Source: Betaproteobacteria bacterium (GTDB lineage: Bacteria; Pseudomonadota; Gammaproteobacteria; Burkholderiales; Rhodocyclaceae). Taken from it: 11,933 nucleotides of DNA. The position numbers were made by a program, and so were the translations under genes. A model generated the notes under the pieces. That model was given only the letters and a program-made list of their open reading frames with translations, was not told the origin of the DNA and searched no databases. The stretch lies in assembly GCA_028065725.1 (NCBI GenBank), contig JAPTVL010000068.1:1-11933 (forward strand). Direction: 5' to 3'. Shown in pieces: positions 1-6,577 of the stretch. Positions within the stretch are counted from its first letter, which is position 1. Each line of letters begins with the position of its first letter.

Positions 1-644
1 ACGCCGCGCTCGTAGGCCTGGTGGTAGGGACGCGCGCCGACGAAACTGGGCAGGAAACTGTGGTGGATGTTGACGATCCGCCCCGGGTAGGCGCGGCACA
101 GCTCGGGGGAGAGGATCTGCATGTAGCGCGCCAGCACCATGGTGTCGCCGCGCACCGACTCGAACAGGCGCTGCACCTCGGCGTAGGCGGCGCTCTTGTT
201 GTCCGGCGTCACCGGCACGTGGTGGAACGGGATGCCGTGCCATTCGACGAAGCCGCGGAAGGTCTCGTGGTTGGAGATCACGCAGGGAATCTCGATGTCC
301 AGCTCCTTCGACTGCCAGCGCGCCAGCAGGTCGTACAGGCAATGCTCCTGCTTCGATACCAGGATCACCACCCGTTTCCTCGCCGCCGAATCGCTGATGC
401 GCCAGTCCATGCCGTACTCGCTGGCAATCGGCGCGAACTTCTCCTTCAGCGTGGCGAGGTCGAAAGGCAGCGAGTCGGCGAGGATTTCCTGGCGCATGAA
501 AAAGCGCTTCGCCGGTTCGTCGGCATGATGGCTGGCCTCGACGATCCAGCCCTGATGCTGTGCGATCAGCCCGCTCACGGCAGCGACGATGCCGACCCGG
601 TCGGGGCAGGACAGCGTCAGGGTGTAGCGGCGGGCGGCGAGCAT
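1..644 (-). CDS. purU: Formyltetrahydrofolate deformylase, 3' end beyond window
   Basis: Hydrolyses 10-formyltetrahydrofolate to formate and tetrahydrofolate in the cytoplasm, balancing the one-carbon pool and supplying formate for purine synthesis. The minus strand reads open from an ATG at 644 to the left edge, giving about 214 of an expected 280-290 residues. The N-terminus (MLAARRYTLTLSCPDRVGIV) is the ACT regulatory domain typical of PurU, covering roughly residues 1-85. The formyltransferase-like catalytic domain follows, with CVISNHE and then NIHHSFLPSF and GARPY near the cut end. These match the Asn/His active-site segments of the GART/PurU fold. Start choice: a GGGA-type ribosome site lies about 8 bases upstream and the ACT domain begins straight after the ATG. 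The gene is divergent from the XRE-cupin gene and shares a 107-base intergenic region. The C-terminal catalytic Asp region is outside the window. Confidence 0.93.
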   Translation of the reverse strand, partial: MLAARRYTLTLSCPDRVGIVAAVSGLIAQHQGWIVEASHHADEPAKRFFMRQEILADSLPFDLATLKEKFAPIASEYGMDWRISDSAARKRVVILVSKQEHCLYDLLARWQSKELDIEIPCVISNHETFRGFVEWHGIPFHHVPVTPDNKSAAYAEVQRLFESVRGDTMVLARYMQILSPELCRAYPGRIVNIHHSFLPSFVGARPYHQAYERG

Positions 645-676
645 CGTGTTTTCCCACAAAGAAACATTTGTTCACA

Positions 677-686
677 TGATGCATCA
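677..686. repeat. 10-bp perfect palindrome between purU and the XRE-cupin gene
   Basis: TGATGCATCA is self-complementary and lies in the middle of the divergent intergenic region. It could be an operator for the XRE-cupin regulator acting on itself or on purU. Short palindromes also occur by chance, and position is the only support. Confidence 0.25.
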
Positions 687-736
687 CACGATTAACTCAG
701 GTCAACTATTTTTCTTTTCATGAATCTTTTTGCCCA

Positions 737-752
737 TGCCATAATCCCCCCA
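737..752 (+). promoter_or_regulatory. Extended -10 promoter with predicted start at the ATG of the XRE-cupin gene
   Basis: TGC followed by CATAAT (740-745) fits the extended -10 pattern TGn-TATAAT. The region where a -35 box should lie (717-722, TTCATG) matches poorly, as is common for extended -10 promoters. Seven bases past the hexamer is position 752, the A of the ATG. No Shine-Dalgarno sequence lies between the box and the start, so the transcript may be leaderless. Confidence 0.45.
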
Positions 753-1381
753 TGAGCACTACGCCCGCCCCCCTCGACCCGGAAGCGCCGGAAGCGGCGA
801 CCGGCACGCTGGAACGCTATCTCGGCAACGCCATCCGCGACCTGCGCCAGCGCCACGGCCTCACCATCGCCGAAGTCGCCGATCGCGCCGGCATCAGCCG
901 CGGCATGCTGTCCAAGATCGAGAACGCGCAGACCGCGACCAGCCTCGACGCCCTCCACCGCCTGGCGCAGGCGCTCGGCGTCTCGCTGTCCACCCTGTTC
1001 CGCAACTACGACGTGCCCGAAGGCAGCGCCCAGCTGGTGAAGAAGGGGGAAGGCATGGAAGTCGTGCGGCGCGGCACCAAACGCGGCCACACCTATCACC
1101 TGCTGGCGCACGAGCAGGGCCCGACCAAGCTGTTCGAGCCCTTCCTCATCACCATCGATTCGCCGGACGCGACCTTCCCGGTGTTCGAGCATCCCGGCAC
1201 CGAGTTCCTCTACATGCTGGAGGGGCGCATGGAATACCGCCACGGCCAGCACACCTATCTGCTGACGCCGGGCGACGCGCTGACTTTCCGCGGCGAGGTG
1301 CCGCACGGCCCGGAAAAGCTGATCGAGCTGCCGATCCGCTTCCTTGCCACCCTCGTCTACCCCACCCCGGTCGAGACATGA
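752..1381 (+). CDS. XRE-family transcriptional regulator with C-terminal cupin domain
   Basis: A 209-residue cytoplasmic DNA-binding regulator. Residues 27-83 form an XRE/Cro-type helix-turn-helix, with LTIAEVADRAGISRGMLSKI followed by the usual SLDALHRLAQALGV helix. A Cupin_2 domain spans about 138-203. It has the motif-1-like EHPGTEFLYMLEGRM and the motif-2 signature GDALTFRGEVPH, so a small ligand or metal may be sensed there. This HTH plus cupin layout is common in regulators of amino acid, polyamine and small-molecule metabolism, often repressors. The effector cannot be read from the sequence. The stop overlaps the GNAT start as ATGA (1378-1381), indicating translational coupling. The likely targets are itself, the GNAT gene and perhaps the divergent purU. 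The ATG at 752 lacks an evident ribosome binding site. Confidence 0.92.
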   Translation: MSTTPAPLDPEAPEAATGTLERYLGNAIRDLRQRHGLTIAEVADRAGISRGMLSKIENAQTATSLDALHRLAQALGVSLSTLFRNYDVPEGSAQLVKKGEGMEVVRRGTKRGHTYHLLAHEQGPTKLFEPFLITIDSPDATFPVFEHPGTEFLYMLEGRMEYRHGQHTYLLTPGDALTFRGEVPHGPEKLIELPIRFLATLVYPTPVET

Positions 1382-1839
1382 AGAACGTGACGATCACCCC
1401 GGCCAGCGAGGCCGACATTCCCGAGCTGATCGAACTGCTCGGCGTGCTGTTTTCCATCGAACAGGACTTCACGCCCGACATCGACAAGCAGCGTCGCGGC
1501 CTCGCCGCGCTGCTCGCCTCGTCCGCCGGCCACATCGCAATCGCGCGCGATCAGGCCTCGCGTGCCGTCGGCATGGGGACGGGGCAACTGGTGATCTCCA
1601 CTGCGGAAGGCGCGCCTTCGGCCTGGATCGAGGACGTGGTGGTACACGAAGACTGGCGCGGCCGCGGTCTCGGCCGTGCACTGCTCGACGCCGTGCTGGC
1701 CTGGGCACGCAGTCAGGGCGCCGTCAGAGCGCAGCTGCTCGTCGACCTCGACAACGCACCGGCGCTCGCCTTCTACGACCGGCTGGGGTGGCGACCCACG
1801 CGGCTGGGCGCGCGGCGGCTGATGCTGGACACGCAATAA
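1378..1839 (+). CDS. GNAT family N-acetyltransferase
   Basis: A 153-residue acyl-CoA-dependent N-acetyltransferase of the Acetyltransf_1 type. The acetyl-CoA pyrophosphate-binding motif A is RGRGLG at residues 94-99, preceded by the beta-4 segment AWIEDVVVHEDW. Motif B follows as NAPALAFYDRLGW at 126-138, the usual end of the fold. The length is that of a complete single-domain GNAT. The substrate (amine, amino acid, antibiotic or protein) cannot be deduced. The start ATG overlaps the stop of the XRE-cupin gene by four bases, so the two are one operon. The acetylated compound may relate to the ligand sensed by the cupin, but that is inference. No terminator was seen after the stop, and the next gene has its own promoter. 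Confidence 0.9.
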   Translation: MKNVTITPASEADIPELIELLGVLFSIEQDFTPDIDKQRRGLAALLASSAGHIAIARDQASRAVGMGTGQLVISTAEGAPSAWIEDVVVHEDWRGRGLGRALLDAVLAWARSQGAVRAQLLVDLDNAPALAFYDRLGWRPTRLGARRLMLDTQ

Positions 1840-1885
1840 TCCGGCCGCACACCTCTCCTGCAACGGCCCGGCAGCGCGAATGCAC

Positions 1886-1915
1886 TTGTGAAGCGGCGGA
1901 TCGGGCACGCATAAT
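1886..1915 (+). promoter_or_regulatory. Sigma70-type promoter for the YajG-like lipoprotein gene
   Basis: TTGTGA (1886-1891) and CATAAT (1910-1915) are separated by 18 bases, near the sigma70 consensus TTGACA-N17-TATAAT. The predicted start is about 1922, giving a leader of about 45 bases that holds the GGGAGA ribosome site at 1951-1956 before the ATG at 1967. Confidence 0.55.
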
Positions 1916-1966
1916 GGCCGCGCTGAAAAATCAGCATCGTCATTTCAACGGGGAGAATCAATCAAC

Positions 1967-2587
1967 ATGAACGGAAAAACACTGGCCCTCGCATGCTGCG
2001 TGGCCATGGCCGGCCTGTCGGGCTGCGCCCTCACCACCGAGCAGGTCGAGATCGGCTACGTCCAGCAGGCCGGCGTCGCCAAAATCGCGGGCGCCGAGAA
2101 CGTGGCCGTGAACGTGCGGGTCACCGACCAGCGGCTCGACCGCAGCAAGGTCAGCAGCAAGAAGAACGGCTACGGCATGGAGATGGCCCCCATCACCGCC
2201 GCCGAGGATGTCGCCGTCACCGTGCGCCGCGCCATCGAGAAGGAGCTTCAGGCGCGCGGCTTCCAGCCCGGTTCGGACGCGGCACGGGTCGATATCGCCG
2301 CCGACATCACCCGCTTCTACAACGATCACAAGATGGGCTTCTTCGCCGGCGACGCCGTGGCCGACCTCAACCTGTCGGTCAGCGTGAAATCGAAGAACGG
2401 CGCCCTGCTGTACTCGAAGCAGATCGTCGCCCAGGGCATGGAGAAGAACACCCAGCTCGCAAGCGGCAACAACGCCAGGATGGCGATGGAGCGGGACCTC
2501 GAAGGCGGCATGAAAATGCTGTTCGAGGATCAGGCCTTCCTATCCGCCCTGCTCCACAGCCCGGCCGCGGCATCCGCCTCGAAATAA
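1967..2587 (+). CDS. YajG-like outer-membrane lipoprotein
   Basis: A 206-residue predicted lipoprotein. Residues 1-19 form a short signal peptide (MNGKTLALACCVAMAGLSG) ending in a lipobox (LSGC), with Cys20 as the lipidation site. Ala follows at position 2 of the mature form, so the Lol rule (no Asp at +2) favours the outer membrane. The mature part resembles the YajG/Lipoprotein_16 family. A beta-rich start with NVAVNVRVTDQR is followed by a V..AIEKELQARGFQP helix, and then by alternating strands (VDIAADITRF, ADLNLSVSVKSKNGALLYSK). The function of this family is unknown; it may be a periplasm-facing accessory protein. A GGGAGA ribosome site supports the start. The gene is monocistronic, with its own promoter upstream and a strong terminator 21 bases after the stop. 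The lipoprotein call is firm; the family assignment is moderate. Confidence 0.8.
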   Translation: MNGKTLALACCVAMAGLSGCALTTEQVEIGYVQQAGVAKIAGAENVAVNVRVTDQRLDRSKVSSKKNGYGMEMAPITAAEDVAVTVRRAIEKELQARGFQPGSDAARVDIAADITRFYNDHKMGFFAGDAVADLNLSVSVKSKNGALLYSKQIVAQGMEKNTQLASGNNARMAMERDLEGGMKMLFEDQAFLSALLHSPAAASASK

Positions 2588-2588
2588 G

Positions 2589-2604
2589 CCTCGACGCATC
2601 GAGG
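2589..2604 (+). repeat. Small hairpin just after the lipoprotein stop
   Basis: CCTCGA-CGCA-TCGAGG forms a 6-bp stem with a 4-base loop directly upstream of the main terminator. It overlaps the bases right after the stop codon and may protect the 3' end or simply extend the termination structure. Confidence 0.3.
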
Positions 2605-2607
2605 ACG

Positions 2608-2638
2608 AAATAGCGCGCCATTGGCGCGCTATTTTTTT
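2608..2638 (+). terminator. Intrinsic terminator of the lipoprotein gene
   Basis: A perfect 12-bp inverted repeat (AAATAGCGCGCC at 2608-2619 and GGCGCGCTATTT at 2623-2634) has a 3-base ATT loop. The downstream arm runs into a series of T residues ending at 2638. Read on the minus strand only three T residues follow the stem, so it should terminate the convergent eutC transcript less efficiently. Confidence 0.85.
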
Positions 2639-2681
2639 CCGGTTTTCCCGAAAGGCCGCGCGGGACACGGCTGCCCGCGAC

Positions 2682-3461
2682 TCACGCCGGCGGTGTCAGC
2701 AGGTCGCTGTCGTCCTTGAGGTCGATGCCGGTCAGCTGGAGACGCAGCGCGGCCCGGCACAAATAGGCGAGCTTATGGGCCGCCATAGGATAGGCCAGGC
2801 CCTCCGGCCGCACGTTGGAAATGCAGTTGCGCTCGCTGTCCATGCGCCCCTGGCGCGGTGCGAACGTGAGATAAACGCCCAGGCTGGCAGGCGAGCTCAG
2901 CCCGGGCCGCTCGCCGATCAGCACCGCGACCAGCCGGGCGCGCAAGGCCTCGCCGACTGCGTCGCCGACCGCGACCCGTCCCTGCTCGACCAGCACCACC
3001 GGCGTATTCGCCCAGTCGGTGTCGAAGCACGCGCGGAAAGCCGCAAGCAGGGGTTGCGCGTGTTGCTGCACGGCGGAGGACGACAGGCCGTCGGCCACGA
3101 CGATCGCCAATTCCGCCGCCGCGCGCCGGGTGCGCAACGCCGCCCCGTCCGCTTCCAGCAGGCGGCGTCCCAGGTCCGGACGCAACAGATAGGTCTGGCG
3201 GTCGGGTGCCTGGCTATGCGCACGCAGCACCGGCCAACCGTCCCCCTGCAGTTCACGCTGCAGCGCGTCGAAATCGAGCGGCCGATGTACCGCATCGCGC
3301 GCCTGGGCATGGGCCAGCCCAAGGCGCAGCACCTCGCCGGTGGGCAAGCTGGATCCCACCCGGCCGAGGGCGATGCGGGCCGCGGTGTGGCGCCGCAGGG
3401 ATTCCCACGGATTGTCTTGCACCAGGGGCACGGGAGAGGGCGGCGACGGTTTTGTCGTCAT
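2682..3461 (-). CDS. eutC: Ethanolamine ammonia-lyase small (light) subunit
   Basis: Light chain of adenosylcobalamin-dependent ethanolamine ammonia-lyase. It pairs with EutB and helps bind the cobalamin cofactor; the enzyme converts ethanolamine to acetaldehyde and ammonia. The product is 259 residues, a little shorter than the E. coli protein of about 295, with the difference in the variable N-terminus. Family segments visible are LAIVVADGLSSSAV (start of the Rossmann-like part), VLIGERPGLSSPASLGVYLT, the ERNCISNVRPEGL motif and the C-terminal TGIDLK. The start is the ATG at 3461, which overlaps the eutB stop as ATGA (3458-3461) and so predicts coupled translation of the two subunits. The same frame stays open far upstream inside eutB, but that extension reads as non-protein low-complexity sequence and is not part of the gene. 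It is the last gene of the operon. Confidence 0.95.
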   Translation of the reverse strand: MTTKPSPPSPVPLVQDNPWESLRRHTAARIALGRVGSSLPTGEVLRLGLAHAQARDAVHRPLDFDALQRELQGDGWPVLRAHSQAPDRQTYLLRPDLGRRLLEADGAALRTRRAAAELAIVVADGLSSSAVQQHAQPLLAAFRACFDTDWANTPVVLVEQGRVAVGDAVGEALRARLVAVLIGERPGLSSPASLGVYLTFAPRQGRMDSERNCISNVRPEGLAYPMAAHKLAYLCRAALRLQLTGIDLKDDSDLLTPPA

Positions 3462-4849
3462 GCCGCGCGCAGGATGGGCAATTCGCGCAACAGGCTGTGC
3501 TCGCGCCCCACCTCGCGCAGCCGGCCATGCGTATCGGCAATGCCCATGCGCGTCAGCCAGGCGTCGAATTCGGGCGCCCGTTTCAGGCCCAGCAGGGTGC
3601 GCAGATAGAGCGCATCGTGAAAGGACGTGCTCTGGTAGTTGAGCATGATGTCGTCGGCACCCGGAATGCCCATGATGAAGTTCAGCCCGGCATTGGCGAG
3701 CAGGGTCATGAGGGTATCCATGTCGTCCTGGTCGGCCTCGGCGTGGTTGGTGTAACACACGTCGCAGCCCATGGGCACGCCCAGCAGCTTGCCGCAGAAG
3801 TGGTCCTCCAGGCCGGCACGGATGATCTGCTTGCCGTCGTACAGGTACTCCGGGCCGATGAAGCCGACCACGGTGTTGGTGAGCAAGGGCCGGAACTCGC
3901 GCGCCACCGCATAGGCCCGCGCTTCGCACGTCTGCTGATCGACGCCGTGGTGGGCGCCGGCCGAGAGCGCGCTGCCCTGGCCGGTCTCGAAATACATCAC
4001 GTTGTCGCCCAGCGCGCCGCGCTTGAGCGACAGCGCCGCCTCGTGCGCCTCGCGCAGCAGGGCGAGCGAGACGCCGAAGCTCGAATTGGCCTGCTCGGTA
4101 CCGGCGATCGACTGGAACACGAGATCGATGGGCGCCCCCTGCTCGATCGCCTGGATCTGGCTGGTGACATGCGTGAGCACGCAACTCTGCATCGGGATGT
4201 CGAAGCGCGCGCGCACTTCGTCCAGCATCTGCCACAGGGCATGCATCGCGCCCAGCGAGTCGCTCGCCGGGTTGATGCCGACCACCGCGTCGCCCGCGCC
4301 GTACAACAGCCCGTCGAGCAGGCTGGCGGCGATGCCGCGCAGGTCGTCGGTGGGGTGGTTGGGCTGCAGGCGTACGGCGAGGTGGCCGGGCAGGCCGATG
4401 GTGTTGCGGAAGCGGGTCACCACACGGCACTTGCGGGCCACCAGGATCAGGTCCTGGTTGCGCATCAGCTTGCTCACCGCCGCCGCCATCTCGGGCGTGA
4501 TGCCCGGCGCCAGCGCGGCCAGCGCGGCGCTGTCGGTGCTGTCGAGCAGCAGCCAGTTGCGGAAATCGCCGACCGTCAGGTGGCTGACCGGGGCGAAGGC
4601 CGCCGCATCGTGGCGATCGACGATCAGGCGCGTGACCTCGTCCGTTTCGTAGGGAATCAGCGCCTCGTCGAGGAAAGTGCGCAACGGCAGGTCGGCGAGC
4701 ACCATGCGCGCCGCCATGCGTTCCTCGTAGCTGCCCGCCCCCAGGCCAGCGAGGTAATCGCCCGAACGGGCCGGGCTGGCCTTGGCCATGACTTCGCGCA
4801 GGTCGGCGAAGACATGGCCGTTCATGCCGACGGTGCTGCGGTAAGCCAT
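3458..4849 (-). CDS. eutB: Ethanolamine ammonia-lyase large (heavy) subunit
   Basis: Catalytic subunit of ethanolamine ammonia-lyase (EC 4.3.1.7), a TIM-barrel B12 radical enzyme acting in the cytoplasm. The 463-residue length is normal for EutB. Residues matching the known active site are present: R160 and Q162 in VRLQPN, N193 in VGINPAS, E288 in YFETGQGSALSAG and D363 in MGCDVCYTNH (the last two one position later than in Salmonella). Strongly conserved blocks include VVGFIGPEYLYDGKQIIRAG, FIMGIPGADDIMLNYQST and a C-terminal PEFDAWLTRMGI. The start is the ATG at 4849, 20 bases after the eat stop, with a weak ribosome site, so translation may depend on eat. No eut shell genes, EutA reactivase or aldehyde dehydrogenase are in the window. 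This indicates the short, non-microcompartment pathway, with acetaldehyde handled elsewhere. Confidence 0.97.
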   Translation of the reverse strand: MAYRSTVGMNGHVFADLREVMAKASPARSGDYLAGLGAGSYEERMAARMVLADLPLRTFLDEALIPYETDEVTRLIVDRHDAAAFAPVSHLTVGDFRNWLLLDSTDSAALAALAPGITPEMAAAVSKLMRNQDLILVARKCRVVTRFRNTIGLPGHLAVRLQPNHPTDDLRGIAASLLDGLLYGAGDAVVGINPASDSLGAMHALWQMLDEVRARFDIPMQSCVLTHVTSQIQAIEQGAPIDLVFQSIAGTEQANSSFGVSLALLREAHEAALSLKRGALGDNVMYFETGQGSALSAGAHHGVDQQTCEARAYAVAREFRPLLTNTVVGFIGPEYLYDGKQIIRAGLEDHFCGKLLGVPMGCDVCYTNHAEADQDDMDTLMTLLANAGLNFIMGIPGADDIMLNYQSTSFHDALYLRTLLGLKRAPEFDAWLTRMGIADTHGRLREVGREHSLLRELPILRAA

Positions 4850-4869
4850 GGTTCAGCCCGAGCCCGGGA

Positions 4870-6237
4870 TCAGGCTCCCTCCAGCAGGGTGTCTTCCGGC
4901 GCCGCGGCGCGCTGGTGTGCGGTGAAGTAGAAGTAGCCGTAGCCGACGGCCATGAAACCGACGAACACCAGGCCGATCACGGCGTTGAACCAGGCCATCG
5001 CAATCAGGCAGACGACCGCCAGCACCAGGGCGACGGCAGGCACCACCGGATAGCCGGGCGCCATGAACGGGCGCTCCATCAGGGGTGCGCTGCGGCGCAG
5101 CTTGAACAGGCTCAGCATGCTCATGATGTACATGACGATGGCGCCGAACACCGCCATGGTGATCATCGCGGCGGTGAGACTCATGCCCTGCAGGTTGATC
5201 AGACCGTCGCTGTAGATGGCGGCGATGCCGATCAGGCCACCGGCGACGATCGCCCGGTGCGGGGTCTGGAAACGCGGATGCAGCTTGGCCAGATAGGCGG
5301 GCAGGTAGCCGGCCCGGGCGAGCGCGAAGAACTGGCGCGAGTAGCCGAGGATGATGCCGTGGAAACTCGCCACCAGACCGAACAGGCCGATCCACACCAG
5401 CATGTGCAGCCATCCGGAACGCTCGCCGACGACCGCCTTCATGGCCTGCGGCAGCGGGTCGTTGATGTTGGACAGCGCCTTCCAGTCGCCCACGCCGCCG
5501 GCGAAGATCATCACACCGAAGGCCAGCACCAGCAGGGTGAGGATGCCGCTGATGTAGGCGACGGGAATGGTGCGCCGAGGATCCTTCGCCTCCTCGGCCG
5601 CCATCGCCGCGCCCTCGATGGCCAGGAAGAACCAGATCGCGAAGGGGATCGCCGCGAAGATGCCGGCCAGCGCCGCGCCGCTGAACTGGTCCTGTCCGGC
5701 CCAGCCGTTGAGCACGAAATTGCTGACGCTGAACCCCGGCGTCACCACCCCCATGAACACCAGCAGTTCGATCACCGCGAGCACGGTGACGATCAGCTCG
5801 AAAGTCGCAGCGATACGGACCCCCAGAATATTGAGCCCCATGAAGACGATGTAGGCCCCCACGGCCGCGGTCTTCGGATCGAGCGCCGGGAATTGCACAT
5901 TGAGATAGGCGCCGATGGCCAAAGCGATGGCCGGTGGCGCAAACACGAATTCGATCAGCGTCGCCAGCCCGGCGATCAGCCCGCCTGCCGGGCCAAAGGC
6001 GCGGTGACTGTACGCGAAGGGGCCGCCGGCATGGGGAATGGCGGCAGTGAGTTCGGTGTAGCTGAAAATGAATGCGGCATACATGGTCGCCACGAGGAGG
6101 GTGGTCACCAGGAAGCCCAGCGTGCCCGCAGCGCCCCAACCATAGCTCCAGCCGAAGTATTCACCGGAAATCACCAGACCGACTGCGATGCCCCAAAGAT
6201 GCAGGGGGCCCAAACTGGACTTCAACTTCGTGCTCAT
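4870..6237 (-). CDS. eat: Ethanolamine permease, APC superfamily
   Basis: Inner-membrane transporter predicted to import ethanolamine. The 455-residue protein is a typical APC-family permease with about 12 hydrophobic segments. The first carries LWGIAVGLVISGEYFGWSYG, a characteristic opening of the ethanolamine permease subfamily. AAIPHAGGPFAYSHRAFGP is the conserved loop and helix 3 region, and EFVFAPPAIALAIGAYLN follows. WFFLAIEGAAMAAEEAKDPRRTIP is the APC consensus around helix 6 (quoted here only as a landmark near residues 205-228). The ATG at 6237 is preceded by a strong GAGGAG ribosome site (6244-6249). It is the first gene of an operon with eutB and eutC. A sigma54-type promoter lies about 24 bases upstream of the start codon when measured from the predicted transcription start. 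A general amino acid or polyamine permease is the alternative, but the eutBC neighbours make ethanolamine the clear choice. Confidence 0.94.
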   Translation of the reverse strand: MSTKLKSSLGPLHLWGIAVGLVISGEYFGWSYGWGAAGTLGFLVTTLLVATMYAAFIFSYTELTAAIPHAGGPFAYSHRAFGPAGGLIAGLATLIEFVFAPPAIALAIGAYLNVQFPALDPKTAAVGAYIVFMGLNILGVRIAATFELIVTVLAVIELLVFMGVVTPGFSVSNFVLNGWAGQDQFSGAALAGIFAAIPFAIWFFLAIEGAAMAAEEAKDPRRTIPVAYISGILTLLVLAFGVMIFAGGVGDWKALSNINDPLPQAMKAVVGERSGWLHMLVWIGLFGLVASFHGIILGYSRQFFALARAGYLPAYLAKLHPRFQTPHRAIVAGGLIGIAAIYSDGLINLQGMSLTAAMITMAVFGAIVMYIMSMLSLFKLRRSAPLMERPFMAPGYPVVPAVALVLAVVCLIAMAWFNAVIGLVFVGFMAVGYGYFYFTAHQRAAAPEDTLLEGA

Positions 6238-6271
6238 ACCTGGCTCCTCGTTGAAAAATCAGGAGCTCCAC

Positions 6272-6287
6272 AGCAAGAAGCCTGCCA
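6272..6287 (-). promoter_or_regulatory. Sigma54 (-24/-12) promoter of eat-eutB-eutC
   Basis: On the minus strand TGGCAG, 5 bases (GCTTC), then TTGCT matches the RpoN consensus TGGCAC-N5-TTGCW with one mismatch and exact spacing. The predicted transcription start is near 6261, leaving a leader of about 24 bases that contains the GAGGAG ribosome site. Sigma54 control of this short ethanolamine operon through an enhancer-binding protein is described in Pseudomonas. No such activator gene is present in this window. Confidence 0.7.
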
Positions 6288-6289
6288 TC

Positions 6290-6330
6290 ACGCCATCCCG
6301 CGCAATCGACCGGTTTACGCGGGATGGCGT
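6290..6330. repeat. 13-bp perfect inverted repeat upstream of the sigma54 promoter
   Basis: ACGCCATCCCGCG (6290-6302) and CGCGGGATGGCGT (6318-6330) are perfect reverse complements separated by 15 bases. The repeat begins three bases upstream of the -24 element. The spacer contains AATCGA-N4-TTT, which resembles an IHF site at 7 of 9 defined positions. No T-run follows either arm and both flanking genes point away, so it is more likely a protein-binding site than a terminator. Confidence 0.6.
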
Positions 6331-6359
6331 CCGGGAACGGAACAGACTATGCGCCACAC

Positions 6360-6369
6360 TTGTGCACAA
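6360..6369. promoter_or_regulatory. Palindrome TTGTGCACAA, candidate activator site
   Basis: A perfect 10-bp palindrome centred about 104 bases upstream of the predicted eat transcription start. This is within the usual range for upstream activating sequences of sigma54 enhancer-binding proteins. Position and symmetry are the only evidence. Confidence 0.35.
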
Positions 6370-6393
6370 CTCGGGCGCGTGCGGCCGCTTTGG

Positions 6394-6405
6394 TGCGACG
6401 TCGCA
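6394..6405. promoter_or_regulatory. Palindrome TGCGACGTCGCA, candidate activator site
   Basis: A perfect 12-bp palindrome centred about 139 bases upstream of the predicted eat start and about 35 bases from the TTGTGCACAA palindrome. The two differ in sequence, so they would bind different proteins or be partly coincidental. In GC-rich DNA some such palindromes are expected by chance. Confidence 0.3.
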
Positions 6406-6577
6406 TCGACGCGTTTTCTCGGGGAATCACTGCAGCCCATGGCCGGCTTATGGCACCTATAGTTCAAGCTCGAAGGAAGGGATCGCCATTGCCGCCCCCA
6501 CCCACAATCCGATCAGATGCTTCGCCATGCTTGTCTTGAGCATGGGCATGGCGTGCGCTGCGGAAAGGAACACGATC

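Noticed and set aside
692..1306. Minus-strand open frame opposite the XRE-cupin gene
   Set aside because: The plus-strand reading has clear HTH and cupin motifs. The antisense reading is a bias artefact.
3462..4430. In-frame upstream extension of eutC on the minus strand
   Set aside because: It lies wholly inside eutB in another frame, reads as Arg/Pro/Ala-rich sequence and has no family similarity. The ATGA-coupled start at 3461 gives a normal EutC.
3206..4930. Long plus-strand open frame opposite eutB and eutC
   Set aside because: It is a shadow of high-GC third-position bias in the eut genes. The His/Gln/Arg-rich translation has no recognisable domain.
4915..6462. Long plus-strand open frame opposite eat
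   Set aside because: Antisense to a strongly conserved permease. The translation is His/Asp/Gly-rich and shows no protein features.
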